This document shows, piece by piece, positions 1-7,891 of a DNA stretch of 26,273 bases. A program made the translations under genes and the position numbers. Origin of the DNA: a virus; the IMG/VR virus record IMGVR_UViG_3300021425_000163, positions 1 to 26,273 of that record. One strand, written 5' to 3'. The notes beneath the pieces were generated by a model that was given only the letters and a program-made list of their open reading frames with translations, was not told where the DNA came from and searched no databases. Within the stretch, counting starts at the first letter, position 1. Each line of letters opens with the position of its first letter.

Positions 1-463
1 CACCAGATTGCAGGTCAAACACAGCATTGTCTGTAGAAAATGTAGTTTGCGACCCTAGCCGTACATATCTAAGCCCTGCGTTATTAGCTTCTGTAGGTAG
101 CTTAACAAAAACAGATGCTGTATATGCTGTGCCACTGTTAATAGGAGCATAATTGTACCAGTAACCTGATGCTTGTTCAGATATTTTCCACGAATGAGCA
201 GTTGTTTCGCCTGTTGGAGATGTAGTGCTTTCAGAAATAAGCCTGCCAAAAGGCACTATCATATCTTCGCTGTCAGAAACAAGGTTTGTTCTCTGCTCTT
301 CTATCAGCAAGCCTTTTAGATTACCGTCTGCATCATATTCTATTCTAGGCTCATTAGTATTAGCAGTTTTTAGTAAACCATCAGAACCTAAATATGTACC
401 TGTAGTAGACCTAGTGAATGTGATTAGGTCTGTGGCTTTACCTGTAGTTACTGTCTTAGTCAT
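1..463 (-). CDS. Tail fibre/receptor-binding protein, partial (C-terminus beyond window)
   Basis: An open frame starts at the ATG at 463 and stays open to the window edge, giving 154 N-terminal residues without a stop. An AGAGGG Shine-Dalgarno lies 5 bases upstream, inside the end of the preceding fibre gene; the two genes overlap by 8 bases. Residues 14-48 carry the segment TFTRSTTGTYLGSDG, then TNEPRIEYDADG and GLLIEEQRTN, shared almost word for word with the upstream fibre. A Ser-Pro-x-Gly-x-x-x-Thr-Ala segment and a beta-rich stretch (YTASVFVKL, FDLQSG) follow, typical of repeated modules in phage fibres. The likely role is host-surface binding at the virion tip. The length, C-terminal domain and any chaperone or enzymatic part cannot be seen. 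Confidence 0.8.
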   Translation of the reverse strand, partial: MTKTVTTGKATDLITFTRSTTGTYLGSDGLLKTANTNEPRIEYDADGNLKGLLIEEQRTNLVSDSEDMIVPFGRLISESTTSPTGETTAHSWKISEQASGYWYNYAPINSGTAYTASVFVKLPTEANNAGLRYVRLGSQTTFSTDNAVFDLQSG

Positions 464-2033
464 GTAAACCCTCTACTAATTCACTGGTTGCTTGTCCATC
501 AAATGTTAGGCTCATTGTAGGTGAGGATGATGGCTTGGTTAGTTCTACTAACTCATCGTTAGATAGACGTTTAGAAAAGTATTGGATACGCTTAATGTGT
601 CCGTTTATATGCTCGTTATTAGAAAAACTTTGCCCTATTTTTAACTCACTACAGTTAAGATTGACATCGCCATTTGTGTCTGTAACTGGCGTATTGCCAT
701 CCTTAGATATTGCAAAATCGTTAGTAGCGAACCTTGTTCCTAGCTTTGCAAAACTACCTGTTTCTATGTCACCTACGTCTAGTACAGCAGTGTCCGCGTT
801 ACTAACCCTGACACGCAAATGTTCTGCAGTATAAAATTTACTAAACATTCTGTCACTACTATTAACAGCTAACTCAAAAGCATAAACACCTATAGCAGGC
901 TTATTTGATTGAGCGTAAACAACAATACTACCTTTAGCGTTGCTGTAACCAAATCTTTCAACAGGAGTGTCGCACACATCCTTATTACGAGTAACTGTAC
1001 TGCCACTTGTAGGGATATAGGATGTAGGGAATGCGCCTTGTTCTAACTGTGCGCCATATACAAATACGCTACCTACTGCTCCACTACGTCTTGTGCTAGA
1101 CATACTATCTATAGGCGTGACGCTGAAACCGCCCGAACCAAGTGTATTAAAAGGCAAAGTGCATCGATACCAACCGTTGCCAACATCAGTAATTGTTGCG
1201 CCTGTTCCTAGTATGTGCGTAACAGTACTGTTTACTAAGTCAAAATTAGCAACGAAGTCAGTAGTCAAATAACCAACATTTAACTGTGCATAATTTAAAG
1301 TATCCGCTTTTAAGTATATGCTGTTAGAATAGTTCCCACTTAAACCTGATGGCATAGGAAACTGCCAAACTGAAGCTGACCCACCACTGCACGTTAGTTT
1401 AGAGGCATTTATACTTCCGTCAGGCGATGTTGTAGAGTCTGTAGTTATTGTGCAGTTTGTTCCACTCCATGCGCTACCTGACAAAGAGTTACTGTATAGC
1501 ACTTTATTCGTTCTCTGCTCTTCAATCAACAGACCTAATGGTTGACCACTAGCATCATACTCTAGGCGTGGCTCGTTAGTATCTGCTGTTCTAAGTAGGG
1601 GTGTGCCACCTGCTGTGCTTGTGACTTCAACAACCGATACGTTAATTGTTCCTGAGCTGTTTGTCCTAACATACGCATCAAGCGATACTGCTGTAGCTGT
1701 AAAGAATAACGTAACAGTACCGTTACTAGCCAGTCGAACAGATGAGCCAACACCGCCTGCACTGCCCATACCTAAGTTATTAGTTCCTGCATAATTTGTT
1801 ATTGTTAAAACTATTTTATATTGTGCGCCTATAGTTAAACCAGAAACAATACCTGTGAAGTAAGAAAGGGCAGAAGGCTCTGTTGCAGTTACTGTATTCT
1901 TGTCAACAACAGTCCAATCATTGCCGCCAGAGCCTGCAAATGCGTTAGCCTTGTCCTCGCCATACACAACACTGTCTAAGTATGTACCAGTAGAAGAGCG
2001 TGTAAAGTCTATTAATTCACTGAATGTACTCAT
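456..2033 (-). CDS. Tail fibre/receptor-binding protein with inserted beta domain
   Basis: This 525-residue protein starts at an ATG in a 4-base ATGA overlap with the stop of the preceding fibre gene. Residues 7-19 (LIDFTRSSTGTYL) and 147-176 (LLRTADTNEPRLEYD, GLLIEEQRTN) are contiguous in the downstream paralogue but split here by about 120 Gly/Ser/Thr/Val-rich residues (22-143), which look like an inserted beta-sandwich. Residues 179-345 form the recurring module, with SPDGS at 203-207, DVGNGWYRC at 283-291 and VYGAQLEQGAFPTSYIP at 325-341. Residues 366-525 resemble a C-terminal LamG/concanavalin-like domain, judged by pattern only. The protein probably binds host surface glycans or receptors. 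No catalytic motif was seen. Confidence 0.8.
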   Translation of the reverse strand: MSTFSELIDFTRSSTGTYLDSVVYGEDKANAFAGSGGNDWTVVDKNTVTATEPSALSYFTGIVSGLTIGAQYKIVLTITNYAGTNNLGMGSAGGVGSSVRLASNGTVTLFFTATAVSLDAYVRTNSSGTINVSVVEVTSTAGGTPLLRTADTNEPRLEYDASGQPLGLLIEEQRTNKVLYSNSLSGSAWSGTNCTITTDSTTSPDGSINASKLTCSGGSASVWQFPMPSGLSGNYSNSIYLKADTLNYAQLNVGYLTTDFVANFDLVNSTVTHILGTGATITDVGNGWYRCTLPFNTLGSGGFSVTPIDSMSSTRRSGAVGSVFVYGAQLEQGAFPTSYIPTSGSTVTRNKDVCDTPVERFGYSNAKGSIVVYAQSNKPAIGVYAFELAVNSSDRMFSKFYTAEHLRVRVSNADTAVLDVGDIETGSFAKLGTRFATNDFAISKDGNTPVTDTNGDVNLNCSELKIGQSFSNNEHINGHIKRIQYFSKRLSNDELVELTKPSSSPTMSLTFDGQATSELVEGLHD

Positions 2034-4480
2034 AGTACGCTCCCATTGCTGTTTCTAGCTGTATATGTGTTAGCACCAAAGTTTAAGTCTAGTGTAGCCA
2101 GTCCTACTACTTCTGACTTTAATCCTGTCTTGATAGCTACAAACTCTTCTGCTTGGTCTATTTCTTTGTCTGTTGATGTAGCACCGCGTATAACAAGCTG
2201 ATACATATTCCCATTAGTAAGCTGTGTGGTATAGTCATAACGCGAGAATATAGCTATTTCTCCTTCTATAGGCACGTTAGCTAAAGCACCTGTGCGTTCA
2301 ACTATGCCATCTCTACGATAATCTGCATTTGTACCATCGGAAACAACTGTAGACACTCCTTTTGCGGTAGCATCTATATTTGTACCGTTTTGCCAATTTG
2401 ATGCAGTGGTGTAATAACCTGCGCCTGCAAGCAAGAACCGACCACTTTCTATATCTAAAAAATACCCTGATGTACTAGTGTTACCTTCAGTATCATGCCC
2501 CATAAACACACTTATTGGAGCAATTGTACTTGTCACTGGTTGGACAGTCATAGTGTCATTAACACCATCAAACTGTAGATAGTAAACAGACTTATAACCA
2601 CTCTCTGTAATGTCGTAATCGTCTACTACTTTTTGATAGCCTGTAGCTTCGTTGGCTTCTTCTAGTTGTGCGCCCCAGATGTATATACCTGATGAACCAT
2701 CGCCTTGATAGCTATTTGTTGTGCCAGTAGATGGCGATAAGAACATTTGCACCTTGCCTGCTGTGCCGCCTAGTGTTCCTTTTACTTGTATCCTATACCA
2801 ACCGTTCCCAACGCTTTCACTGCTATATGAAATATTTGTTGGCTCTGTGCCACCATTTGCTGTTGCAGTGTGCGTACCTGTAGACAAATTAAAGTGTATG
2901 AGCGTACTACCAATATAGCTACTACCGCTTGTATTCTGCTGTAATCCTACAGCCGCAAAACCTGTAGACTTGTCTTTAACGTAGCCAGATGCACTGAATG
3001 TTGTGTTAGGCGAGCAATCAAGTGTAGCAACAACATAGTGCGAACCGTTGTCAGTGTTTTCTGTAAAAGTATCTGCTGTGTCTGTGCCGTCTGGCGCAGT
3101 TGCAGTGTTAGCTTGCACTGTCCCTCTGCCCTTGCCCCAAACGCCATTATCAAACTCTTCTGTATACTTTAGAAGATTAACTCTACCGCGTTCAGGATGT
3201 CTTGCGAATACAGGGCGTTTAGTAGAATCTGATTGTGTAGCGTGCGAGCCTGATACTTTTTTTACAGATATATCATCAAATGTAGCTGAGTCTCCTGCTC
3301 CAAAACCATACAAAGTAATCCACATTGTGCTTGTAGTTGGAACAACAATCATGCTTACATTGCCGAATGAGTTGTTAGAGTCTAGTGTTCCATAACTTGC
3401 ACTGGTGTTTGTGCTACCTGCCCGACACTGTATGCTACTGCCTGTGGTAGAAACCAAGTTAGCAGATACTTTGTATGACTCACCCTGCACTACAGTAAAA
3501 GACTGGCTCATTGCGTATGCGTCATCTGTAGGGTTATTTGAGGTAATTACTAATTGACCATTAACTACGTTACCTACGCCACTACTGGCAGATGACCACC
3601 CAGTTGTTCCATTGCTGAAGTCACCATTAGTTACTAGTTCATTGCCTAACGCAATACCCTCAGACTTATCTAGCATAAGCCCTACAGCCTGCCCTAAGCC
3701 TGATACAGGTGTCACACCTTTTATATCTTGATACAGTGTATGTTTAGGGAAAGCCTGCTTAAACGTATTATCAAACGTAGTACGGATAGGTTGATATTCT
3801 GTAGCTGTAGAGCCTTCTTCTAGCTGTGCGCCCCAGACTAAGAAATTGTCAGTGCCGTTTCCTGAGAAGGCTGTTAAGGCTGTACCACCATCCCAGTTTG
3901 CATTTCCATCATCCATGAATAACGTAGCATTTAGCGCAGAAGTATAGTGGTCTAATTTTATTGTAAGGCGATACCAACCATTACCTGCATTAGCTATTTC
4001 ATATTCTTTGAATGGCGGGTTACCTACAACATATTCTGATACAAAAGAGCCTGTAGAAAGATTTATAATAACTGCATATCTATCATTGCCAAAACTATCA
4101 TTTACAAGCCTTAAACCCGCGTAATTACTTGTGCCTGCTTTGAGATGCATACTAAAAGAATATCTACCTGCATTTGGTGAAATTTGTGCGCCAAGAAAAT
4201 GCAAATGCCCACCTGAACCTACAGTAACTTTGTCTGCTGTTGTAGACCCATCAGGTGCGGTTGCGTTGTTAGCAGTAACAGATAACCCAGTCTTACTCCA
4301 ATAACTATTATCAAAACTCTCTGTGTACTCAAACAGATTCCTACGCCAAGTTAGTGATGCTTCAACGTCACTAGGGTCATACCACACCCCTGCTTCACCA
4401 TTGGAAAACAGTTTTTTTGGGGTAAAGCCTACCCCTGCTTTTGTAGCAAGCCTTTGTAATGATATGCCCGTATTTAACAT
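2030..4480 (-). CDS. Large tail fibre protein, two tandem modules plus binding domains
   Basis: This 816-residue protein starts directly next to the stop of the spike-base gene. Domains read in order: an N-terminal anchor (1-47, with GEAGVWYDPSD at 28-38); fibre module A (48-231: NLFEYTESFDNSYW, APDGSTTADKV, NGWYRL, WGAQLEEGS); a linker with TLYQDIKGVTPVSGL and QAVGLMLDKS; a CBM4/9-like beta-sandwich (280-411, starting NELVTNGDFSNGTTGW and ending FDDISVKKV); RPVFARHPERGRVNLL at 422-437; module B (434-617), clearly homologous to module A; and a LamG-like C-terminus (about 632-816, starting YYLQFDGVNDTMTV). The build suggests a multi-domain glycan-binding fibre attached through its N-terminus to the spike base or tail. 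Domain names are pattern-based inference; the internal duplication is direct observation. Confidence 0.8.
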   Translation of the reverse strand: MLNTGISLQRLATKAGVGFTPKKLFSNGEAGVWYDPSDVEASLTWRRNLFEYTESFDNSYWSKTGLSVTANNATAPDGSTTADKVTVGSGGHLHFLGAQISPNAGRYSFSMHLKAGTSNYAGLRLVNDSFGNDRYAVIINLSTGSFVSEYVVGNPPFKEYEIANAGNGWYRLTIKLDHYTSALNATLFMDDGNANWDGGTALTAFSGNGTDNFLVWGAQLEEGSTATEYQPIRTTFDNTFKQAFPKHTLYQDIKGVTPVSGLGQAVGLMLDKSEGIALGNELVTNGDFSNGTTGWSSASSGVGNVVNGQLVITSNNPTDDAYAMSQSFTVVQGESYKVSANLVSTTGSSIQCRAGSTNTSASYGTLDSNNSFGNVSMIVVPTTSTMWITLYGFGAGDSATFDDISVKKVSGSHATQSDSTKRPVFARHPERGRVNLLKYTEEFDNGVWGKGRGTVQANTATAPDGTDTADTFTENTDNGSHYVVATLDCSPNTTFSASGYVKDKSTGFAAVGLQQNTSGSSYIGSTLIHFNLSTGTHTATANGGTEPTNISYSSESVGNGWYRIQVKGTLGGTAGKVQMFLSPSTGTTNSYQGDGSSGIYIWGAQLEEANEATGYQKVVDDYDITESGYKSVYYLQFDGVNDTMTVQPVTSTIAPISVFMGHDTEGNTSTSGYFLDIESGRFLLAGAGYYTTASNWQNGTNIDATAKGVSTVVSDGTNADYRRDGIVERTGALANVPIEGEIAIFSRYDYTTQLTNGNMYQLVIRGATSTDKEIDQAEEFVAIKTGLKSEVVGLATLDLNFGANTYTARNSNGSVL

Positions 4481-4753
4481 TTAAACCACCAGTGCGTGAA
4501 TACCAGATGCAGTAGTGCCTGTAGACCTTACACGTTTTACAGAACACACAAGATAGAAGTTGTCAGGAACAGCAACAGTTCTAGTAGAACCATCTTTGTT
4601 CAAGAAACTAACATCGCCTGCACTCTCAATGTATAAGCCAACAGCTACGTTACCAGTGCCAACATTATCACTGCCATCGTTAGGTGTTACCTCAATCATA
4701 TCGTAGACTAAGCCATGTAAATGACCGCCTACATTCTTAAATGGATTTGACAT
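4481..4753 (-). CDS. Spike base protein, RCAP_rcc01079-like
   Basis: This is a 90-residue protein. I chose the ATG at 4753 (MSNPFKNV) over one four codons earlier because GAGG lies 6 bases before it. The core pattern is VTPNDGSDNVGTGNVAVGLY, ESAGDVSFLNKDGSTRTV and VCSVKRVRSTGTTASGIHAL. It matches my memory of the small spike-base proteins first named in the Rhodobacter gene transfer agent: VTPsD, aLYv..aGdl and V..TGTTAtGI.AL. Those proteins are beta-rich and join fibres or spikes to the particle. Its position immediately before three fibre genes fits an adaptor role. No search was run; the assignment rests on motif recall and context. Confidence 0.62.
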   Translation of the reverse strand: MSNPFKNVGGHLHGLVYDMIEVTPNDGSDNVGTGNVAVGLYIESAGDVSFLNKDGSTRTVAVPDNFYLVCSVKRVRSTGTTASGIHALVV

Positions 4754-4788
4754 TTTTTGCCTCAATTAATTAATTTACAATTAGCCCA

Positions 4789-4794
4789 ATTATA
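4789..4794 (-). promoter_or_regulatory. Possible -10 element before spike/fibre genes
   Basis: The 84-base gap between the internal virion gene and the spike-base gene is AT-rich and contains a perfect TATAAT on the minus strand, about 36 bases before the spike-base ATG. No convincing -35 hexamer sits 16-18 bases upstream, so it may be weak, activator-dependent or a chance match in AT-rich DNA. A separate promoter here would let fibre expression be set apart from the internal virion proteins. Confidence 0.28.
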
Positions 4795-4837
4795 CTATTT
4801 TTCACGTTTTCATTCATTATTAACTTACAAACTATTG

Positions 4838-7800
4838 TTACAAATCCCCTAAACGCTCTTCTAAAGCATCTACAGCCTTTCTAAAACCACTTAGGTTGTT
4901 ATAGGGCATCATTCTTCTAATGTTCCTTATATCGGATTCTGTAAGCTCTCCTTCGCTTGTAGCTGAGTTTAATGCCTTAAATGTATCTGTTAGCAGACTG
5001 CCAAAGGTTGGTCCTAGTATAGACTGCGATATACTGTGCGCTACAAACTTAGAACTAGGCGCATCGATGTCTAACAATGGTCGCATACCTAGAGTATTAC
5101 CTGACACTTTTTCAAGCATCATGTTGGCTTCGCCAAGTATGCCTGCCGCACCTGAACGGTCTATGCCTTCCATAACCCATGCCGCAGGGTCATCAGACAA
5201 TGGCTGTCCGCGCTCAAGTTGTTTAATGTAGTACACAAACATACCCATGCTAATCAAGCTAAATGCACCACCCAGTGCATTATGGTCTTGCCCTTGCAAA
5301 CCTGCTATTAAAACTCTCTGAGTTGAAGAAAAAACAAACGACCTAAACTGTCCAATAACCTGTCCCATCTCATTTGACATGAATAATGGCTTTTCCTGCC
5401 CCGGAATTACAATAACTCTATCGCTTTCTTTACGCATTGCCGCGCCATACATCTGCGCTAAATCAGGGCTATCCCAGTTTCCTGCGTTAGTAATCCATAC
5501 GCCATCTACTTTTTTGCCATGTTTTCTAACTTGTTGGTACATAGCGTCAGCATTGTCTTTCGATATACCCAGTCTGCCTAAACGCTTGTCATACTTCCCT
5601 TTTTCTAAATCGTCAAATATGCGATTCTGCATTGTTACTGCATGAAGTTGTTTCATGCCGCCTGTCCAGTAATCTAGTACGTTAATTTTACCAAACTTGT
5701 CTGCGGCTGAACGTAAGCCACGCTCAATAGCTGTACCGCCTTGTGTGTAGTTAGCAATATCAGCAATTATCTCTGACTTACCTGTAACACCACCGATAGC
5801 GTCAACGCCAATACCGTAGGCTTGTAATTCTTCTTTAGCTATATTGAATGCTTTAGTATTAGCTATAAGGGGCTTTAGCCCTCTAGTCATTGTTTTAGTA
5901 AATCCTTCTGCCATAACAACACGCATAATATCTGGCAAACTAGATATAGTTACACCACCCATAAATCTGAGGTAGTTCAAATCTCTAGCAGAGCGACCAA
6001 TGCGCGACCACACACTATCCGATGGTAATGAGTAAATGCCACGCATTCTTTCAAGCATACCAGTAATATCTGCTAAATCTTTTTGACGCTTTTTGTCTAA
6101 ATCTAACCTCTGCTTTTCAGTTAGTTTAGGGTCATCCATTTTTTCAAGATACCAATCATCTAGCTTTTTCTTTTCAGCAGTAAGGTCAACACTATCAAAC
6201 GCTTTCTGTAACTCAATATCTGTTGATGTTTGCTGTATGTATCTCGATGCTAACAACTCTATGTCATTAACTAAAAACTCTTCTATGTCTGCGTCATCAA
6301 TAGTAAACACTCTGCTTTTCAATGGACCACGCAAAGCATAATTGACGCTTTTGACATTACCCTGACGCTGTGAGCCTTCACCTATTTTCCAGTCATAAGG
6401 CAGTCTGCCATCTGGCGTACCCATAATTCTTTGTGCTATTTGTCTAGCAAGTTCATTATAGTCTTGCGGCTCAAACTCTTTTCCTGCTTTAAATTCTGCC
6501 TTGTCTATGAGTTCTTGTAGCTTTGTAGCTTCTTCCCCTGTAGCTTTTTCTAATTTAGTTTGCGCTAACTTAGCTTGCTCAAATAACTCCAAATCTTTAT
6601 TTTGTAACCATTTAGATACTTTCGATACAAACGCAGGCAAATTAGCCGCTATTTTGTTAGTGTCATATATTCTGTTTACATAGTTTACAGCAGTAGTCAC
6701 ATCTACATCTTCTGTAAGCATACGTTGGTCAACTAATTTATCCTTAATAGGGTTGTATAAGTTAGCATTCCAATAGTCAGCCGCTTCCTTAATTTCAGAT
6801 ATATCGCTTTTGCCAGACCGTAATGCTTTAGCTACTTCTTCATTGAAGGCTACTCTACTCAATCTAGTTTTTCTGTCTGTGCGTTTTTTGTATTGTCTGT
6901 ATAACCGCGCATTATTCTTAGCTGACTTAGCTAACAGCCCTGAATAGGTTTTAGCTAATGACTCCACAGATTGACCTACAAAGTTATCAACCATGATTGG
7001 GCTTTCTGCAAGTTGTACTGCAAGCTGTCTAGTAATAGGGTTAATACTAGATAGCGTTCTTGATAGCGGGTCAAACGATGTAAACTTAACTAGCTTTTTA
7101 GCCAAATTGCCTGATATTTGTACATCACCATAAACTGCCTGTGCGCCTACTGAGTCTTCACCAACTTTAGGTGTAGGCTCATTCACTGTAGGATTTACAC
7201 CATCTTTAATTTTTTGATTATGCTCAAACTGGTCATCAACCTGCTTAAACATATCTTCAGTAACGCCATACTTTTGTGACATCTTTGTCAATGGCACACC
7301 TAACACGCCACCGAATATCATCGAGCCAGTAATGTTTAATGCTGACTCACCGTATGTTCTTGCTACTTGCTGTTGCTGTAATACAGTTTCTTGTATTGTT
7401 GCATCTGCACCTGCTGTAGCACCTAACGCTAGACCACCTTTTAAAATGCTTTGACCACTTTTGATAGTTTTATAGGCTAATCCACCTACAGACAGAAATG
7501 TCACAGGGTCAGCTAACATAACAGGCAGTCCAACAAGAAACCCTTTGCCGCCACCTTGCGATATAGTTTCTTTGTCTTTTAACTCTCTAGCATACTGCTT
7601 GCGATATGCGTCTAACTCGCTTTCATTGTCAGCATACATAGCCCCCATGACAAACATCTCATCTTCTTTTTCTTCTTCTGAAAATGCGTCATAAGGGTCG
7701 TAATCAGGGTTGAATCTGAACTGGTCTGGCAGACCCTCTACTCTTGATATAGATGACCCTACGAGGTTTTCTTGACGAAAATAAGCACCTGCCAACTCAG

Positions 7801-7891
7801 ACAGTGTAGGCTCTTTTACTGGCGCACCTAAAGGTTTTGGCTCAGATATAAGCCCTTGATACTCAAAGCCCCTGCGAGATTTTTCAAGCAT
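4838..7891 (-). CDS. Large internal virion protein (gp16-like position)
   Basis: This 1017-residue protein follows the 759-residue gene with a one-base TAATG stop/start overlap. Its size, its place after two other internal-protein candidates and its hydrophobic patches fit the ejected core proteins of podoviruses, which form a channel through the cell envelope. Hydrophobic stretches lie at about 117-160 (GFLVGLPVMLADPVTFLSVG onward), 185-201 (LNITGSMIFGGVLGVPL) and near 875-890 (FSLISMGMFVYYIKQL). Most of the rest is charged and helical. DDPAAWVMEGIDRSG near the C-terminus is a segment I associate with podovirus internal virion proteins. I see no N-terminal lytic transglycosylase motif like that of T7 gp16, so any peptidoglycan activity must come from another protein. 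Confidence 0.7.
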   Translation of the reverse strand: MLEKSRRGFEYQGLISEPKPLGAPVKEPTLSELAGAYFRQENLVGSSISRVEGLPDQFRFNPDYDPYDAFSEEEKEDEMFVMGAMYADNESELDAYRKQYARELKDKETISQGGGKGFLVGLPVMLADPVTFLSVGGLAYKTIKSGQSILKGGLALGATAGADATIQETVLQQQQVARTYGESALNITGSMIFGGVLGVPLTKMSQKYGVTEDMFKQVDDQFEHNQKIKDGVNPTVNEPTPKVGEDSVGAQAVYGDVQISGNLAKKLVKFTSFDPLSRTLSSINPITRQLAVQLAESPIMVDNFVGQSVESLAKTYSGLLAKSAKNNARLYRQYKKRTDRKTRLSRVAFNEEVAKALRSGKSDISEIKEAADYWNANLYNPIKDKLVDQRMLTEDVDVTTAVNYVNRIYDTNKIAANLPAFVSKVSKWLQNKDLELFEQAKLAQTKLEKATGEEATKLQELIDKAEFKAGKEFEPQDYNELARQIAQRIMGTPDGRLPYDWKIGEGSQRQGNVKSVNYALRGPLKSRVFTIDDADIEEFLVNDIELLASRYIQQTSTDIELQKAFDSVDLTAEKKKLDDWYLEKMDDPKLTEKQRLDLDKKRQKDLADITGMLERMRGIYSLPSDSVWSRIGRSARDLNYLRFMGGVTISSLPDIMRVVMAEGFTKTMTRGLKPLIANTKAFNIAKEELQAYGIGVDAIGGVTGKSEIIADIANYTQGGTAIERGLRSAADKFGKINVLDYWTGGMKQLHAVTMQNRIFDDLEKGKYDKRLGRLGISKDNADAMYQQVRKHGKKVDGVWITNAGNWDSPDLAQMYGAAMRKESDRVIVIPGQEKPLFMSNEMGQVIGQFRSFVFSSTQRVLIAGLQGQDHNALGGAFSLISMGMFVYYIKQLERGQPLSDDPAAWVMEGIDRSGAAGILGEANMMLEKVSGNTLGMRPLLDIDAPSSKFVAHSISQSILGPTFGSLLTDTFKALNSATSEGELTESDIRNIRRMMPYNNLSGFRKAVDALEERLGDL

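Noticed and set aside
456-4480. Diversity-generating retroelement target, suggested by the Bbp19/BPP-1 resemblance
   Set aside because: No reverse transcriptase, template repeat or adenine-variable C-terminal repeat is visible in the window.
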